A stretch of DNA of 64,000 nucleotides from Nitrosospira sp. Nsp11 (GTDB lineage: Bacteria > Pseudomonadota > Gammaproteobacteria > Burkholderiales > Nitrosomonadaceae). Shown here in pieces: positions 27,811-38,001 of the stretch. The notes under the pieces were generated by a model, which saw only the letters and a list, made by a program, of their open reading frames with translations, was not told the origin of the DNA and did no database searches. A program made the translations under genes and the position numbers. Location of the stretch: positions 62,001-126,000 of the forward strand of contig NZ_FRBV01000004.1 of the NCBI RefSeq assembly GCF_900142705.1. Direction: 5' to 3'. The number at the start of each line of letters is the position of its first letter. The stretch's first letter is position 1.

Positions 27811-29154
27811 ATGAATTTCATTATGGAAATGGAGATCGCTCGCCCCGTCTTGAGCGTGAGCGAATTGAACCGTAGCGCCAAGGACTTGCTTGAGCAGGCT
27901 TTCCCATTGTTATGGGTAGGGGGCGAAATTTCGAACATCAAGCGCTACGGGTCGGGCCATTGGTATTTTTCACTCAAGGATGCGGATGCCCAGATACGTT
28001 GCGTTATGTTTCGCGATAAGAATCAGTATCTGGACTGGCAGCCCAGCGATGGCATGCGGGTAGAGGTGCGCGCACTGGTGACGCTGTACCAATCCCGGGG
28101 AGATTTTCAATTAAACGTCGAGACTATTCGACGCGCCGGACTTGGCTCGCTATTCGAAGCTTTCGAGCGACTCAAGGCCAGACTGGGAAAGGAGGGGTTG
28201 TTTGATGCCGACCGCAAGAAACCGCTACCGCTATTCCCGAGGCAGATTGGTATCATCACCTCTCCGGCAGCTGCCGCATTGCACGATGTACTGTCCACGC
28301 TGAAGCGGCGTATGTCTTTCGTGCCCCTGATCATTTATGGCACGCCGGTGCAGGGAGCCGGTGCTTCAGCCAAAATAGCGGCAGCCATTCGAAATGCGGG
28401 AAATCGTGCCGAGTGCGACGTGCTTATCCTCTGCCGCGGCGGGGGTAGTATCGAAGATCTGTGGGCATTCAATGAGGAGGCAGTAGCACGCGCAATCGCC
28501 GCCTGTCCCATTCCTATCGTGAGTGGCGTAGGTCATGAGACTGATTTCACCATTGCTGATTTTGTGGCTGACGTTCGCGCCCCGACGCCTACCGGCGCCT
28601 CGCAGCTCGTCTGCCCGGACCGGAAGGAATTGATACGGCATGGAGAAATCATGCACGGACGCCTGCAGCGAGCAATGCAGCGTGGCATTGAAAGCCGGAT
28701 GCAGCATATCGATATGCTCGAATGCCGCCTGGTGCATCCCGGAAAACGGATCAATGATCAGCTTGGGCACCTCCAGCATTTGCGCGAACGCCTGGCTCGC
28801 TCATGGCACCAGGATCTGGCACGCCACTATTGGCGTTTGCGTGAGCTTGACCAGCGTCTCCTGATCGCCAGCCCCGATATTCCCCGTTTGGTTGAACGCC
28901 AGCGCGACCTCGGGCTGCGCATGCGCCGGGCCATTGCCGTTCGCATCGAAACGCTTGTAATGAGCTTGCAGCGCCAGCAGGAGAATCTTGCCCATCTTAA
29001 CCCCGAGTCGGTGTTGGAGCGTGGCTACAGTATTGTTTATGGCCCCGGCGGTGCAGTGGTGAGAAGTAGTGATGAGATCGACGTTGGCGATACCATTCGG
29101 GTGGAGTTTGCCAAAGGGGGGAGCAAGGCACGCGTGACAGAGAAAAATGAGTAA
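27811..29154 (+). CDS. xseA: Exodeoxyribonuclease VII large subunit
   Basis: A 447-residue XseA. The N-terminal OB domain includes LLEQAFPLLWVGGEISN and GHWYFSLKDADAQIRCVMFR (about residues 28-72). The catalytic domain has PRQIGIITSPAAAALHDVLS, LILCRGGGSIEDLWAFNEE and SGVGHETDFTIADFVADVRAPTP; the long helical C-terminus follows. With XseB it cuts single-stranded DNA into oligonucleotides. Other ATGs at codons 5 and 7 are possible starts. xseB is not next to it. Confidence 0.96.
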   Translation: MNFIMEMEIARPVLSVSELNRSAKDLLEQAFPLLWVGGEISNIKRYGSGHWYFSLKDADAQIRCVMFRDKNQYLDWQPSDGMRVEVRALVTLYQSRGDFQLNVETIRRAGLGSLFEAFERLKARLGKEGLFDADRKKPLPLFPRQIGIITSPAAAALHDVLSTLKRRMSFVPLIIYGTPVQGAGASAKIAAAIRNAGNRAECDVLILCRGGGSIEDLWAFNEEAVARAIAACPIPIVSGVGHETDFTIADFVADVRAPTPTGASQLVCPDRKELIRHGEIMHGRLQRAMQRGIESRMQHIDMLECRLVHPGKRINDQLGHLQHLRERLARSWHQDLARHYWRLRELDQRLLIASPDIPRLVERQRDLGLRMRRAIAVRIETLVMSLQRQQENLAHLNPESVLERGYSIVYGPGGAVVRSSDEIDVGDTIRVEFAKGGSKARVTEKNE

Positions 29155-29374
29155 CTAAGAGTAACTAAGAGTAATTTTTGATCAATGTTTGAAATTTACG
29201 ATCGGTGTAGACATTTTGACAGGGGTGATGCAGACTACGAATGTTTTAAATATCTGTATCGATTATCTATCCTTCAGCGCCTCGGCTGTCTTTGCGCGTA
29301 AAAAGATATATGTGCTGGGGCCTGTGTCCTATCAGCACATTCCTTAGTCTTCTCATTCAGAAAATAGGTCTCCG

Positions 29375-29749
29375 ATGTCAAGAGTTTTTCTCACCCTGGG
29401 TGCTGTCAATGCATTTTTATGCGTCGCCTTGGGCGCTTTCGGTGCGCATGGCTTGAAACAACGGCTTTCTACAGACATGCTTGCCGTATACCAGACGGGC
29501 GTGCAGTATCATTTTTATCACGCGCTGGGCCTTATCGCCGTCGGCCTCATACTGCTGCATCTTCCTGCATCCAGACTGCTCACATTGTCGGGCTGGCTGA
29601 TGCTTGCCGGAATTATTCTTTTTTCCGTCAGTCTGTATGTCCTGAGTCTGACGGGAATACGCGGGCTCGGTATCATCACGCCATTTGGCGGCGTCGCGTT
29701 CTTGAGCGCGTGGGCGATGCTTGGCTATGGGGCGTGGACTGCGAAATAA
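29375..29749 (+). CDS. DUF423 family inner-membrane protein
   Basis: A 124-residue protein with four hydrophobic helices (about 4-24, 44-64, 70-90, 98-118). Family marks are the start FLTLGAVNAFLCVALGAFGAHGLK and YQTGVQYHFYHALGLI. DUF423 proteins (YgdD-like) are widespread small membrane proteins of unknown function. It precedes the methyltransferase gene by 45 bases and may be in one transcript with it. Confidence 0.9.
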   Translation: MSRVFLTLGAVNAFLCVALGAFGAHGLKQRLSTDMLAVYQTGVQYHFYHALGLIAVGLILLHLPASRLLTLSGWLMLAGIILFSVSLYVLSLTGIRGLGIITPFGGVAFLSAWAMLGYGAWTAK

Positions 29750-29794
29750 ACAGTACGAAGTCGCCATGCTAATTGTTGTGCTCCCGGCTTTATC

Positions 29795-30982
29795 GTGACG
29801 CTCTACTATTTTTTCGCGCCCTGTCCGCGAGGACTGGAACCGGCACTCGTAACCGAGTTGGAGCAGCTTGGCGCCTCTTTTGCCGTCGCGCGCGACGGCG
29901 GGGTCCAGTTTCAGGGCGACTGGCACATCTGCTATCGGGTTAATATGGAAAGCCGCATTGCCAGCCGCATTCTTTGGCGGGTCGCGCGCAATGCCTATGT
30001 CAGCGAAGCCGATGTGTACGAAACAGCTCACGCATTGCCTTGGAATGAATGGTTTTCCCCGGCTGCAACGATTCGCGTCAACGTGGCTGCCATCAAGTGT
30101 CCGCTACGCAGCCTGGATTTTGTCACGCTCAAGATCAAGGATGCGGTCTGCGATAAATTCCGCAGTACGGTTGGCTGTCGTCCCAGTGTCGATACAGTGC
30201 AGCCGGATGTTCGCATTCACAGCTTTTTGGATGCCCGGGAATTTACTTTATATCTTGACACGTCCGGCGATGCCTTATTCAAGCGCGGCCTTAGAAAAAA
30301 TACGGTTGAAGCGCCCATAAGAGAAAACCTTGCCGCTGGAATTCTAGCCCTGGCGGGTTGGCAGCCAGGAATTCCATTGCTCGATCCGATGTGTGGCAGC
30401 GGCACATTCCTGCTCGAAGCAGTGCAGATTGCATTGAATATCGCGCCGGGGCTGGGGCGGAGCTTCGCTTTTGAAAAGCTGACGAGCTTTGACAGAAAGC
30501 GATGGGAAGAGATTAAAGAAGCAGCGCTGGCACGGCAGAAGCCGAGAACGCTCCAGCCGATTTTCGGCAGAGATTTGTATGGGGATGTCGTTTCCGTCGC
30601 GCGCGCAAATCTATCTGCTGCGGGTTTCTCTGAAGTGGTGACCCTCAAGCAGGCGAACCTGCTGGAAATTTCCGCGCCCGCGGCTGCCGGATTTCTTGTA
30701 ACCAATCCCCCTTATGGGGTGCGTTTAAGTGAGCAGCAAGAGCTCGCGGAGTTTTATCCGAAACTGGGAGACGTACTGAAGAAAAAATTCAGTGGATGGA
30801 ATGCTTATATTTTTACCGCCGATCCGCTTCTGCCAAAGCTCATACGTTTAACACCTTCGCGCCGTGTGCCCTTGTTCAACGGGGCGCTGGAATGCCGTTT
30901 GCTGGAATATAAAATGGTGCAGGGGGGAATGCGAAGGGTGAAGAAAACGGACGTCAACCAGCAGCCCGATCAACTCCTGTAA
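29795..30982 (+). CDS. THUMP-domain RNA methyltransferase (RlmL-like)
   Basis: A 395-residue class I methyltransferase. The N-terminal THUMP region is at about 40-150; the AdoMet site is DPMCGSGTFLLEA (about 197-209) and the catalytic NPPYGVRL is near 308. This matches the RlmL half of RlmKL (23S rRNA m2G2445), without the second RlmK domain found in E. coli. The start is GTG at 29795. It is followed by dsbB after 19 bases. Confidence 0.9.
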   Translation: MTLYYFFAPCPRGLEPALVTELEQLGASFAVARDGGVQFQGDWHICYRVNMESRIASRILWRVARNAYVSEADVYETAHALPWNEWFSPAATIRVNVAAIKCPLRSLDFVTLKIKDAVCDKFRSTVGCRPSVDTVQPDVRIHSFLDAREFTLYLDTSGDALFKRGLRKNTVEAPIRENLAAGILALAGWQPGIPLLDPMCGSGTFLLEAVQIALNIAPGLGRSFAFEKLTSFDRKRWEEIKEAALARQKPRTLQPIFGRDLYGDVVSVARANLSAAGFSEVVTLKQANLLEISAPAAAGFLVTNPPYGVRLSEQQELAEFYPKLGDVLKKKFSGWNAYIFTADPLLPKLIRLTPSRRVPLFNGALECRLLEYKMVQGGMRRVKKTDVNQQPDQLL

Positions 30983-31001
30983 GCCGGGTCATGTGAGCCG
31001 C

Positions 31002-31496
31002 ATGAAGCCAGGAATAAGAGTAATTTTTCTACTGATATTTCTCGGTTGCGCCAGCCTGGTCAGTTATGCCCTTTATTTACAGCTGGTAAAGAGCCTGTTG
31101 CCTTGCCCGCTTTGCGTTGTTCAGCGCGTTGCCTACTGGCTGGTGGGATTAATCGCGCTATTGGCATTTCTCCACTCTCCCCGCGCAAAAGGGTTGGGAA
31201 TTTACAGCGGCTTGACGGCGGCCTTTGCGTTTTCCGGAGCGGCAGTTGCTTTGCGTCAGGCCTGGCTGGTGCGCTTTCCCGAGGCATTCGAATGCGGCAT
31301 CAGTCCTGAAGAAAAGTTCTTGAACGCGTTGCCGTTAGCACAATGGTGGCCCAGCATGTTTGAAGCGAACGGGGACTGTGCCGATGTCACCTGGAAGTTC
31401 GCATTACTTACGCTTCCGGACTGGTCCGCAATTTTTTTCATAATCTTTGGCAGTTTGGCGGTATATATTTTACGTGCCACGCGCAACCGCCATTGA
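31002..31496 (+). CDS. dsbB: Disulfide bond formation protein B
   Basis: A 164-residue four-helix inner-membrane protein. The first redox pair is in PCPLCVVQR (about residues 35 and 38), which passes electrons to quinone; the second periplasmic pair is ECG...GDC (about residues 97 and 127), which reoxidises DsbA. A GTG start three codons earlier (30993) is equally possible; neither has a clear ribosome site. No dsbA is in the window. Confidence 0.9.
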   Translation: MKPGIRVIFLLIFLGCASLVSYALYLQLVKSLLPCPLCVVQRVAYWLVGLIALLAFLHSPRAKGLGIYSGLTAAFAFSGAAVALRQAWLVRFPEAFECGISPEEKFLNALPLAQWWPSMFEANGDCADVTWKFALLTLPDWSAIFFIIFGSLAVYILRATRNRH

Positions 31497-31639
31497 TGAG
31501 ATGAATGGGAAAAAGCGCGCCAGTAAGCGTTATTTAACCCAAGCGGATATCAACATATTCTAATAATAACGGCCTTGAAATCTCGGCTTGTGCCCCTATT
31601 TACAATGTGTCTTCTACAATTGGAAACGGAACACACTTT

Positions 31640-32521
31640 ATGAAACGAATTTTTCTTTTTGTTATCACCAACCTGGCAGTGTTACTGGTGCTAAGCATTA
31701 CGCTGCGGATATTGGGCGTCGACCGCATGCTGGATGCCGAGGGTGGCGGTATAGACTTCAATTCATTGCTTATCATGTCCGGAGTGATAGGTTTTGGCGG
31801 TTCGTTGATTTCGCTTGCAATGTCCAAGTGGTCTGCAAAACGCATGACCGGAGCAGTTGTCATTGAGCAGCCTTCTGACCCGACCGAGCGCTGGCTGGTT
31901 GAGACAGTCCGGCGCCAGGCCGAACTTGTCGGTATCGGCATGCCGGAGGTGGCGATCTATGACGCGCCGGATGTCAATGCATTCGCTACCGGCATGAACC
32001 GCAACGATGCATTGGTGGCGGTGAGCTCTGGCCTGCTTCAGAGCATGCATAAAGATGAAATCGAAGGCGTATTGGCGCATGAAATAAGCCATGTCGCCAA
32101 TGGCGACATGGTTACACTCGCATTGATCCAGGGCGTGGTTAATACATTCGTAATTTTCCTGTCAAGAATAATCGGCCATTTCGTAGACAGGGTTATATTC
32201 AAAACCGAAAGGGATCACGGCCCGGCTTTTCTGATTACAACCATCGTGGCACAAATGGTGCTGGGAATACTTGCAAGCATGATAGTCATGTGGTTTAGCC
32301 GCCAGCGGGAGTTCCGCGCAGACGCAGGTGGTGCGCGTCTCGCAGGACGTAATAAAATGATCGCGGCGCTGGAGCGCTTGAAACAGCGGCATGAACCGAC
32401 ACAATTGCCAGAACGACTGGCGGCATTTGGTATTTCGGGAGGAGAGGGCGGCCTCAAGAGTTTATTTATGTCGCATCCGCCACTTGAAGTGCGCATTGCA
32501 GCGCTACGTTCAATGTCCTGA
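31640..32521 (+). CDS. htpX: HtpX membrane metalloprotease
   Basis: A 293-residue M48 zinc protease that degrades damaged membrane proteins. Two N-terminal helices (about 4-25 and 35-55) precede the zinc site [11 protein letters not shown] with the distal Glu near [11 protein letters not shown], and two further helices lie between. I choose ATG 31640 ([12 protein letters not shown]), the normal family N-terminus, over a start 11 codons upstream. A strong terminator closes the gene at 32541. Confidence 0.95.
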   Translation: MKRIFLFVITNLAVLLVLSITLRILGVDRMLDAEGGGIDFNSLLIMSGVIGFGGSLISLAMSKWSAKRMTGAVVIEQPSDPTERWLVETVRRQAELVGIGMPEVAIYDAPDVNAFATGMNRNDALVAVSSGLLQSMHKDEIEGVLAHEISHVANGDMVTLALIQGVVNTFVIFLSRIIGHFVDRVIFKTERDHGPAFLITTIVAQMVLGILASMIVMWFSRQREFRADAGGARLAGRNKMIAALERLKQRHEPTQLPERLAAFGISGGEGGLKSLFMSHPPLEVRIAALRSMS

Positions 32522-32540
32522 GTCGTTCATCGTTTGAGAT

Positions 32541-32579
32541 AAAACGGCGGTAGGCTGAGATGGCCACCGCCGTTTTTTC
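32541..32579 (+). terminator. Rho-independent terminator after htpX
   Basis: AAAACGGCGGT pairs with ACCGCCGTTTT around 14 bases, followed by a T run. It lies 20 bases past the htpX stop. Confidence 0.9.
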
Positions 32580-32889
32580 TTGCCCCTCGACTGTCCAGCA
32601 GGAAGTAGATTGGCTCACGCAGAAACGGGAGCGTTCGGCAAGTCGTCAAGCGTAGCCATAAGTCCGAAAGGCCAAACTGACGCGTACTAGTGCTTAGGGA
32701 AGCTAAGGGTTATAACCGCAGGAATTGCGCTGTGGACAGGCAGGCGCTAAATATAGCGGCAATGCAATCCTTTACCTGCTACGACTATGGATTGCATTGC
32801 TTTTGCGAGCAGGGAACGGTGAATTATCTTAAATTCTTTTTATAAGGAAGCAGGAGGAATTCAGAAGATTTTAATTTAAAAATTCAAAA
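32580..32889. other. Intergenic, no gene seen
   Basis: About 310 bases between convergent htpX and mlaA. I see nothing coding and no strong repeat. Confidence 0.4.
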
Positions 32890-33855
32890 TTAATCATTAT
32901 CTTCATCCTCTTTTTGCGGAGGGGGATTTCCGTCATGCACCAAATTGCGCCGCCGCTGGAGGTAGGCTTCACGCATGAACTCGTATTTATCCAGCGCAGC
33001 CTCATCCAGCGTCTTCTCGGATTTAAGCAAGTTGGAACGAGTATCAGTGGCTCTGCTTGCCCCCACTACCGGACCTATAAAAGGAGCAACGAAGAAGCTG
33101 CCGACGAAAACAGGATCGGAAGCTGCATCGATCAAGCGCCCGCCCGCGTCACGGATCGAACTGGGACCGAAAAAAGGAAGCACCAGATAAGGACCGCTTG
33201 CCACCCCGTGGTAACCCAGGGTTTGCCCAAAGTCCTCGTCATGCTTTTCCAGGCCGACATCGCTCGCCAGATCAAATATTCCCACGAGGCCAAAAGTGGT
33301 GTTGACGATCAGCCGCATCCCGCTAGTCGCCGCGTTGCCGAATTTCAGTTGCAGAAGGTTATTCAGCGTCACCGGTATGTCGTTGATATTCGAAAAAACA
33401 TTTCCTACCGCAGTTTGCAGCGGGTCGGGCATCAGCCATCTATAACCTTTGGCCACCGGCCTGAACACATAATCGTCAGCGGATTCATTGAACCTGAATA
33501 CCGCGCGATTCATCGGTTCCCAAGGGTCTCTTTTGCTAAAACCCGGATAAGTCGCCGGAGGGGCGGCATTTTTGAATACTGGACCTTCATACGCTTCCCG
33601 CTGTTCTTTTTTCAGGTTATCAGTTGTCGGAGCAATATCCTTAACCGACGCGTTCGTATCAGGCGAAGCGCTCGTGCTCGTGTTGAGCAGGACCCCTGTA
33701 TCATCCGAAGCGCTTGAGTTTATATTGGCCGAGGTGGTGGTATTCGTATCGGTGATTTTATCGGCTGTGGTGCTCTTGTTGGTTGTGGCGCAACCACTAA
33801 GGAAAAACCCCAAAAGCACCATTGATAAGGTGGAATATCTGACGAAATGAGTCAT
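32890..33855 (-). CDS. mlaA: Outer-membrane lipid asymmetry lipoprotein MlaA (VacJ)
   Basis: A 321-residue lipoprotein. The signal ends in a lipobox LSGC at about residues 19-22. A Thr/Ser/Asp-rich linker of roughly 70 residues follows, longer than in E. coli MlaA. The conserved domain begins at DPWEPMNRAVFRFNESADDYV and includes NDIPVTLNNLLQ, GLVGIFDLASDVGLEKHDEDFGQTLG and GPYLVLPFFGPSS. MlaA works with OmpC and the MlaBCDEF transporter to remove surface phospholipid. A highly charged acidic tail (EDEDND) ends it. Confidence 0.95.
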   Translation of the reverse strand: MTHFVRYSTLSMVLLGFFLSGCATTNKSTTADKITDTNTTTSANINSSASDDTGVLLNTSTSASPDTNASVKDIAPTTDNLKKEQREAYEGPVFKNAAPPATYPGFSKRDPWEPMNRAVFRFNESADDYVFRPVAKGYRWLMPDPLQTAVGNVFSNINDIPVTLNNLLQLKFGNAATSGMRLIVNTTFGLVGIFDLASDVGLEKHDEDFGQTLGYHGVASGPYLVLPFFGPSSIRDAGGRLIDAASDPVFVGSFFVAPFIGPVVGASRATDTRSNLLKSEKTLDEAALDKYEFMREAYLQRRRNLVHDGNPPPQKEDEDND

Positions 33856-34163
33856 AGTCGGGAGATAGAATGTTCTGCCATTGATGGGGGTTGAAAAACC
33901 TACCCATTATATGGTTAATCCAGGCGGGACGGGCAAATTTTTTCCAACAAAAAAAAGGGTCCTTCGTGTGTTTTTTTTCGCTGAACATACGCCAGTCGAA
34001 AGAAATGACCCTAAGCAAGGATAGACCTGTTTATAGAGGGGTTTGCTCGAGCTGATCGGCAAAAGACAAAAGACACCGGAAAATAAAGGGAGAACGGCCT
34101 TAATTCATACCTGGCCTCTGATCCTTGAACAGGCCTTGTTTTAACGCTTATGTTCCGTCATGT
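33856..34163. other. Intergenic, no gene seen
   Basis: About 310 bases between mlaA and murJ on the minus strand. No open frame of coding character; the promoter for mlaA lies here. Confidence 0.4.
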
Positions 34164-35702
34164 TTATGCTGCACCCTGCCGTGAGAAGTTTTTGAGACGG
34201 AAACCGAGCAGCCATAATGTCAAAAAGTAACTGATTGCGCCGATCGGGACCACCCATGCCAGTCGTGCTGCACGCTCCAAAGTAGAACCGAGCAGCCACG
34301 ACGCATCGCTGCCCGAGGCGAACCAAAGCGTGCCGCCCATCATCGTTAGCGCTATCGATATTTTCGCCATGAACATTGCCCATCCCGGTTGAGGTTGGTA
34401 GATTTGATGGCTGCGCAATTTGTAGTAGAGCAATCCGGCATTAAGACACGCGCCTAGCCCGATAGCCAACGCCAGTCCGGCATGACGCAGCGGTATAATG
34501 AATGCGAGGTTCATTAATTGGGTAACAACAAGTGTGATGACGGCAATTTTCACCGGTGTGCGAATATTCTGCCGGGCGTAAAACCCCGGAGCCAGCACTT
34601 TTACCAAAATCAGCCCCAGCAACCCTGAACTGTAGGCCACCAATGCATTGCGCGTCATCCAAACGTCATTGGCAGAAAATTCGCCGTGATAAAAAAGGGT
34701 GGTGATGAGCGGCGTTGCAAGCAGTGCCAATGCCAACGCCGCCGGCAGCGTTAAAAGCACGGTCAAGCGTAGGCCCCAATCCAGCAGGCGACTATATTCT
34801 TCAGTGCTGTTATCCGCATAGTGCCGCGACAACGACGGCAGTAATATCGTTCCAAGCGCCACCCCTAGCAGGCCTGCGGGAAATTCCATCAAACGATCGG
34901 CATAGTAGAGCCAGGAAACGCTGCCGGTGACAAGAAAAGAAGCGAATATCGTATTGATCAACAGGCTGATCTGGCCGATCGATACGCCGAACACGGCTGG
35001 CCCCATTTGCTTGATGACGCGCCATGCGCCGTTGTCTCTCGACCTGAGGCGCGGACGTGGCAATAATTTGATACGCATGAGAAACGGTACCTGGAAGGCT
35101 AACTGGAGTACCCCACCAATGAATACTGCCCATGCGAGCGCCAGTACCGGCGGGTCCACTAGCGGAACCAGCCACAGTGAACAGCCAATGAACGACAAGT
35201 TGAGCAATGCCGGGGTTAACGCCGGTACGGAAAACCGTCCGAAGGTATTGAGGATGCCCCCTGCCAGTGATACAAGCGAGATGAACAGAATGTACGGAAA
35301 CGTGATACGCAGCAGTTCCACTGTTAATGCGAATTTCTGCGGGCTGGCGCTAAAGCCTGGTGCGCTCACATAAATTATGAGGGGCGCAGCAATGACGCCT
35401 ATGGTCGTGACTAAAAACAAGGCGATGGACAACAGTGTCGCAACTTGATTGATTAGCTCACGTGTCTCCTCGGGTGTGCGGCGGTTTTTGTATTCCGCGA
35501 GTATTGGCACGAATGCCTGTGAAAACGCGCCCTCAGCAAATAATCGGCGCAGCAGGTTGGGAATGCGAAAGGCTACAAAAAAAGCATCAGTTGCAACGCC
35601 TGCACCAAAAATACGGGCAATGAGCACATCCCGAACGAATCCCAGGATACGGGATATCATCGTCATTCCGCTGACGGTAGCGAGGGCTTTAAGCAGATTC
35701 AT
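34164..35702 (-). CDS. murJ: Lipid II flippase MurJ (MviN)
   Basis: A 512-residue protein with about 14 transmembrane helices. It moves lipid II across the inner membrane for peptidoglycan synthesis. Family marks: [35 protein letters not shown] at the start (first 20 residues), [26 protein letters not shown], and the basic residues of the central cavity. I choose ATG 35702, where the conserved N-terminus begins; an upstream start 18 codons earlier adds nonconserved residues. Adjacent rpsT, often found divergent to murJ, is not here. Confidence 0.95.
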   Translation of the reverse strand: MNLLKALATVSGMTMISRILGFVRDVLIARIFGAGVATDAFFVAFRIPNLLRRLFAEGAFSQAFVPILAEYKNRRTPEETRELINQVATLLSIALFLVTTIGVIAAPLIIYVSAPGFSASPQKFALTVELLRITFPYILFISLVSLAGGILNTFGRFSVPALTPALLNLSFIGCSLWLVPLVDPPVLALAWAVFIGGVLQLAFQVPFLMRIKLLPRPRLRSRDNGAWRVIKQMGPAVFGVSIGQISLLINTIFASFLVTGSVSWLYYADRLMEFPAGLLGVALGTILLPSLSRHYADNSTEEYSRLLDWGLRLTVLLTLPAALALALLATPLITTLFYHGEFSANDVWMTRNALVAYSSGLLGLILVKVLAPGFYARQNIRTPVKIAVITLVVTQLMNLAFIIPLRHAGLALAIGLGACLNAGLLYYKLRSHQIYQPQPGWAMFMAKISIALTMMGGTLWFASGSDASWLLGSTLERAARLAWVVPIGAISYFLTLWLLGFRLKNFSRQGAA

Positions 35703-36307
35703 GGATGAGTATGTTAACCCGAATCCTTCCTCGGGTTCGGTTCGGTAGGTGAACAACCGAAAAAGTTACGCATGAGTAAGCCCTCTTTACAAAAATATTC
35801 CGGGTTTTACCCGCCCCATCAGCAACAATCGGCAGTGTAGGATTTACCCGCCAGGACAAAGCAACGATCCGAGGGTGGGTTTCACTGGAAATACGACCTT
35901 GCTGGCATTGGCGGCTCAGGATGAAGCAACGATCAGTAGGGCGGGTTTCACCCGCCGCGATCGAGCAACAAATCCACAGGGCCAGCTCTACCCATGGGGT
36001 AAAGCAGCACAACGATTCGTAGGAACGGTCGCGTCCCGGCTGACAAGTTCAGGAGTGTATAGGGAGTCTCATGGCGTCGATGTTACAAGGGCGCCGGTGT
36101 GAAGGCCGGGAGAGCAGCTCGATAGCGTGGGGATCAACAGATACAGATATCGTAGCGGGAGCTTCGGGAAGAAGGAGTTTATGGGGCAGCTTCGAGACTA
36201 CGTTACGGTAGCAAAGCTCACCATGAAAAGCCGAGAAAGTCGAAATGCAATTTAAGACGACGGTAATTTGATATTGCTACGTTTTTAATATATTACTTTT
36301 ACCGCTA
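35703..36307. repeat. Intergenic with a cluster of degenerate REP repeats
   Basis: No gene. From 35801 to about 35970 several copies of a unit resembling CAACGATC-x-GTAGGGCGGGTTTCACCCGCC occur, from well kept (35936-35957) to worn (35801-35815, near 35836 and 35872). The same GGCGGGT palindrome recurs near the transposase at 44279. Confidence 0.6.
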
Positions 36308-36742
36308 TTATTCAGAAACGGTAGCCGGATGAAGTCCGCGCGCAATGCTAAATTTTTCCAATTGAGGGACGGAGTACCCGTTCTCTTCAGCACTCGCTGC
36401 CATCTGCCGATGCAGGGCGGCTTCTTTTATATTGGTTTTTGCTTCTTTCTCATACTTGCGCACCAGCGCATAGGCATGGGATTGCAGATCCTGGGTCTGC
36501 CTACCGTATAGGTAGCTTTTGCTTTCATATTCTTCAAGCAATTGTTTTTGTTCTTCCACTTTTGCCTGTATTTCCCGGGCTGATTCTTCGTAATAGGCTG
36601 CCACAGCCTCATGGTCACTTCGAGTCGTGGCATTTTGAGCAGCAGCAACGATATCAATATCCTCTACCGCGGATGCGGCAGGGCTCAACAGGGAAAAAAG
36701 GCTGAGTAGCGATAAAGTAGTAACAATTTGTTTCGCATTCAT
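36308..36742 (-). CDS. Periplasmic coiled-coil protein, paralogue A
   Basis: A 144-residue protein with a signal peptide (cleavage after about AASA, residue 25), then a nearly all-helical body. I do not recognise the family. Its core (about 50-110) is strongly like the protein encoded at 63171-63635; both share QAKxxEQKxLLExYExKSYLYG. I choose ATG 36742, seven bases after AGGAGG; ATG 36745 is one codon earlier. An 11-base-period TTCACA repeat lies at 36800-36816, about 58 bases before the start. Confidence 0.7.
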   Translation of the reverse strand: MNAKQIVTTLSLLSLFSLLSPAASAVEDIDIVAAAQNATTRSDHEAVAAYYEESAREIQAKVEEQKQLLEEYESKSYLYGRQTQDLQSHAYALVRKYEKEAKTNIKEAALHRQMAASAEENGYSVPQLEKFSIARGLHPATVSE

Positions 36743-36799
36743 CATTACACCTCCTATTCTTCGTGTTGCAAAGCGTGTGCTAATTTTTCACGTTCATGG

Positions 36800-36816
36800 T
36801 GTGAAGAATATGTGAG
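36800..36816 (-). promoter_or_regulatory. Tandem TTCACA half-sites, 11-base period
   Basis: On the minus strand the sequence CTCACATATTCTTCACA has two near-identical CACA half-sites 11 bases apart, the geometry bound by OmpR/PhoB-type response regulators. The same arrangement occurs before the paralogue at 63171. The regulator is unknown. Confidence 0.45.
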
Positions 36817-36954
36817 GAATAGGTCTTTGTCAACTTATTTATGTTAAAAGTAACATTAGGATTGATCCCTGTCAACTTCCAGCTTGATAACGCGCAAAGT
36901 CTTTGGGGCCAAAGTCGCGCAGGGCGCTTAAGCCCGCCTTTTTACAATTGAGAA

Positions 36955-37011
36955 GTAGGTCGGGCTTTGCCCGACGATCGTAAAGTTAACGTCGGGCAGA
37001 GCCCGACCTAC
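36955..37011. repeat. REP pair
   Basis: GTAGGTCGGGCTTTGCCCGAC (36955-36975) and its inverse GTCGGGCAGAGCCCGACCTAC (36991-37011) form a long stem-loop between the gnd gene end and paralogue A. A shorter hairpin GGGCGCTTAAGCCCGCC precedes them. Confidence 0.75.
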
Positions 37012-37074
37012 TTAAGATTAGCGCAGCGTAAGCCAATGGAGGCGCGCACAGGGGGCGCATTGAGGATTGCGCAA

Positions 37075-37980
37075 TTATCCTTTTTTTATATCGTGTCCAC
37101 CGAACTGGTTGCGCAACGCGGACAGCAATTTGTTGGAGAACGATTCAGGATCGCGCGACTGCAGCCGCTGCAATAATGCCAGCGTGATTACCGGTGCAGC
37201 GACATCGAGATCGATTGCCTCAGCGACGGTCCAGCGTCCCTCGCCAGAGTCAGGCACATATGCGGCGATGCCTTCAAGATCCGGATTTTTTGCAAGCGCC
37301 GCGGCGGTCAGGTCGAGCAGCCATGACCGGACGACGCTGCCGTCGCGCCATATCTCCGCCACCTGATGCAAGTCCAGATTGAATTCTGTCTTGCTGTTCA
37401 TAAGGGCAAACCCTTCACCATAGGCCTGCATCAGGCCATACTCGATGCCGTTGTGAACCATCTTGGTGAAGTGCCCGGCGCCACTCGGGCCGACGTGCCC
37501 CCAGCCTTTATCAGGTGCCGGAGCAAGCGTCTCGAAAATAGGACGCAACTGGGCGACAACCTCGTCATCGCCACCTACCATGATGCTGTAGCCGTTTTCC
37601 AGGCCCCATACACCGCCACTGGTGCCGACATCCACATAGTGGATCCGGCTCGTCTTCAGCATCCGGGCGCGGCGTTGGGTATCCTTATAATTCGAATTGC
37701 CGCCATCGATAATGACGTCATCGGGTTCCAGCAGCGGTAACAGCTCGGCTATCGTTTCATCTACCGACGGGCCGGCGGGAATCATCAGCCATACGACGCG
37801 CGGCGACTTCAGTTTAACGACGAGGTCTTCGAGCGATCCTGCCGTCGTTATACCTTTCTCCCCCAACCGCTTGCGCGTATCCGCGCTGCGGGCGAAACCG
37901 GCTACGCGATGACCGTCCCGCAGTAGCCGTTGCGACATGGGGCCGCCCATGCGCCCCAATCCGATCATTCCAATGTCCAT
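37075..37980 (-). CDS. gnd: 6-phosphogluconate dehydrogenase, short (NAD-type) form
   Basis: A 301-residue decarboxylating dehydrogenase of the short form, as in GndA/YqeC; the classic E. coli enzyme is about 470. The N-terminal nucleotide fold has GMIGLGRMGGPMS, the catalytic strand has GTSGGVWGLENGYSIMVGG, and GAGHFTKMVHNGIEYG carries the Lys and His-Asn of the active site. It makes ribulose 5-phosphate from 6-phosphogluconate. I take ATG 37980 over GTG 37992. The next upstream gene on the strand is tal, 21 bases away, so they form a pentose-phosphate operon. Confidence 0.94.
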   Translation of the reverse strand: MDIGMIGLGRMGGPMSQRLLRDGHRVAGFARSADTRKRLGEKGITTAGSLEDLVVKLKSPRVVWLMIPAGPSVDETIAELLPLLEPDDVIIDGGNSNYKDTQRRARMLKTSRIHYVDVGTSGGVWGLENGYSIMVGGDDEVVAQLRPIFETLAPAPDKGWGHVGPSGAGHFTKMVHNGIEYGLMQAYGEGFALMNSKTEFNLDLHQVAEIWRDGSVVRSWLLDLTAAALAKNPDLEGIAAYVPDSGEGRWTVAEAIDLDVAAPVITLALLQRLQSRDPESFSNKLLSALRNQFGGHDIKKG

Positions 37981-38001
37981 CGTTCCGCCCACAGCGGTGG
38001 T

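Noticed and set aside
35801-35970. CRISPR array
   Set aside because: Copies are irregular in spacing and decayed; they are palindromic REP units, and no cas genes are present.
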